7,827 bases of DNA from JAFGED01 sp964551295 (GTDB lineage Bacteria > Chloroflexota > Anaerolineae > B4-G1), in NCBI GenBank assembly GCA_964551295.1, contig CAZKDJ010000187.1:1-7827 (forward strand). The letters run 5' to 3'. The position numbers and the translations under genes were made by a program. The notes under the pieces were generated by a model. That model worked only from the letters and a program-made list of their open reading frames with translations. It did not search any database and had not been told where the DNA came from. Each line of letters starts with the position of its first letter. Within the stretch, counting starts at the first letter, position 1. Positions 7,630-7,827 of this stretch are shown here, in pieces.

Positions 7630-7656
7630 TTTATAACAGAATGGCTTTGGTGACAA
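7630..7656 (-). promoter_or_regulatory. Possible sigma-70-type promoter with overlapping dyad
   Basis: On the minus strand TTGTCA (7651-7656) and TATAAA (7630-7635) each match the consensus at five of six positions, but the 15-base spacing is short. A perfect 13-base dyad TAAACTCAGTTTA (7621-7633) overlaps the -10 box and could be an operator. The site lies about 200 bases before the lipoprotein ATG and could drive the whole minus-strand series. Evidence is motif matching only. Confidence 0.25.
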
Positions 7657-7827
7657 ATCGCTGCTGTGAGCGGGGGCTCTGTCTTTATTGGCTGGTGACG
7701 CTGAATAAAGCGGTGATCAGCGCCCACCGACCAGGGGAGGGCGGAGATGGTGCGTTACTTGGCCACGCGGAACAGCAACTCCCGGGGCTTACTTGAGAGC
7801 CAGCAAGATACAGCTGGCCGTGGGCCA

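Larger units (their letters stand above)
7432..7827. other. Upstream region without a supportable gene
   Basis: These 396 bases contain the candidate promoter, the ribosome site and an 8-bp inverted pair, GAGCCCCC at 7583-7590 with GGGGGCTC at 7672-7679, that brackets the promoter candidate. The plus frame 7494-7796 (100 codons) has no recognisable motif or ribosome site and overlaps these signals. Minus frames entering from the right edge stop at 7789, 7755 and 7685; none is recognisable as the end of a known protein. I see no T-box or other riboswitch hallmark. Confidence 0.5.

Noticed and set aside
7432..7630. T-box or other riboswitch in the leader of the TrpX-like gene.
   Set aside because: No T-box core motif or recognisable conserved riboswitch sequence is present in the roughly 190-base leader.
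7747..7827. A plus-strand gene starting at ATG 7747 behind a GGGGAGG sequence and running off the right edge.
   Set aside because: Only 27 codons are visible, the product is not recognisable, and the purine-rich stretch may be chance. It cannot be judged without flanking sequence.
7789..7827. C-terminal end of an upstream minus-strand gene (reading ...ILLALK then TAA).
   Set aside because: Twelve codons without recognisable motif; two other minus frames also enter from the edge, so none can be preferred.

Overview
The window looks like a signal-transduction locus of a free-living bacterium. All supportable genes lie on the minus strand. My best guess is a Chloroflexota-type genome: it has a long soluble PAS/GAF kinase, a lipoprotein of the ABC_sub_bind family directly in front of a kinase, and a GTCATTC...GACG palindromic repeat of the kind scattered through many such genomes. 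That placement is inference from gene style, not from a marker gene.

Reading in the direction of transcription (right to left): bases 7827-7432 hold no gene I can support, only a weak promoter candidate. At 7431 begins a lipoprotein substrate-binding gene (ABC_sub_bind/TrpX-like). It is split at 6909/6764 by a 144-bp element (6765-6908) with perfect 12-bp terminal inverted repeats and a perfect 5-bp target duplication. Removing the element plus one duplication (149 bp) restores a single 333-codon frame, so the gene was interrupted by insertion. Nineteen bases after its stop comes an intact 595-residue membrane histidine kinase (4474-6261: TM, dCACHE-like sensor, TM, HAMP, HisKA, HATPase). After that kinase, with its own ribosome binding site, come 13 codons that look like the first strand of a response-regulator receiver (4413-4454) and then a stop: apparently the stump of a lost regulator gene. 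Finally a very large soluble hybrid kinase (4321 to beyond base 1; 1440 codons visible) has the order REC-PAS-PAS-GAF-PAS-PAS-GAF-PAS-PAS-HisKA-HATPase and is cut by the window edge inside the ATPase domain.

A reasonable model is that the lipoprotein bound a small molecule outside the membrane and worked with the dCACHE kinase. That kinase then passed phosphate to a receiver: originally perhaps the lost stand-alone regulator, now possibly the N-terminal receiver (Asp57) of the big hybrid kinase. No ABC permease or ATPase is visible. The two broken genes beside two intact kinases suggest a pathway being rewired or decaying.
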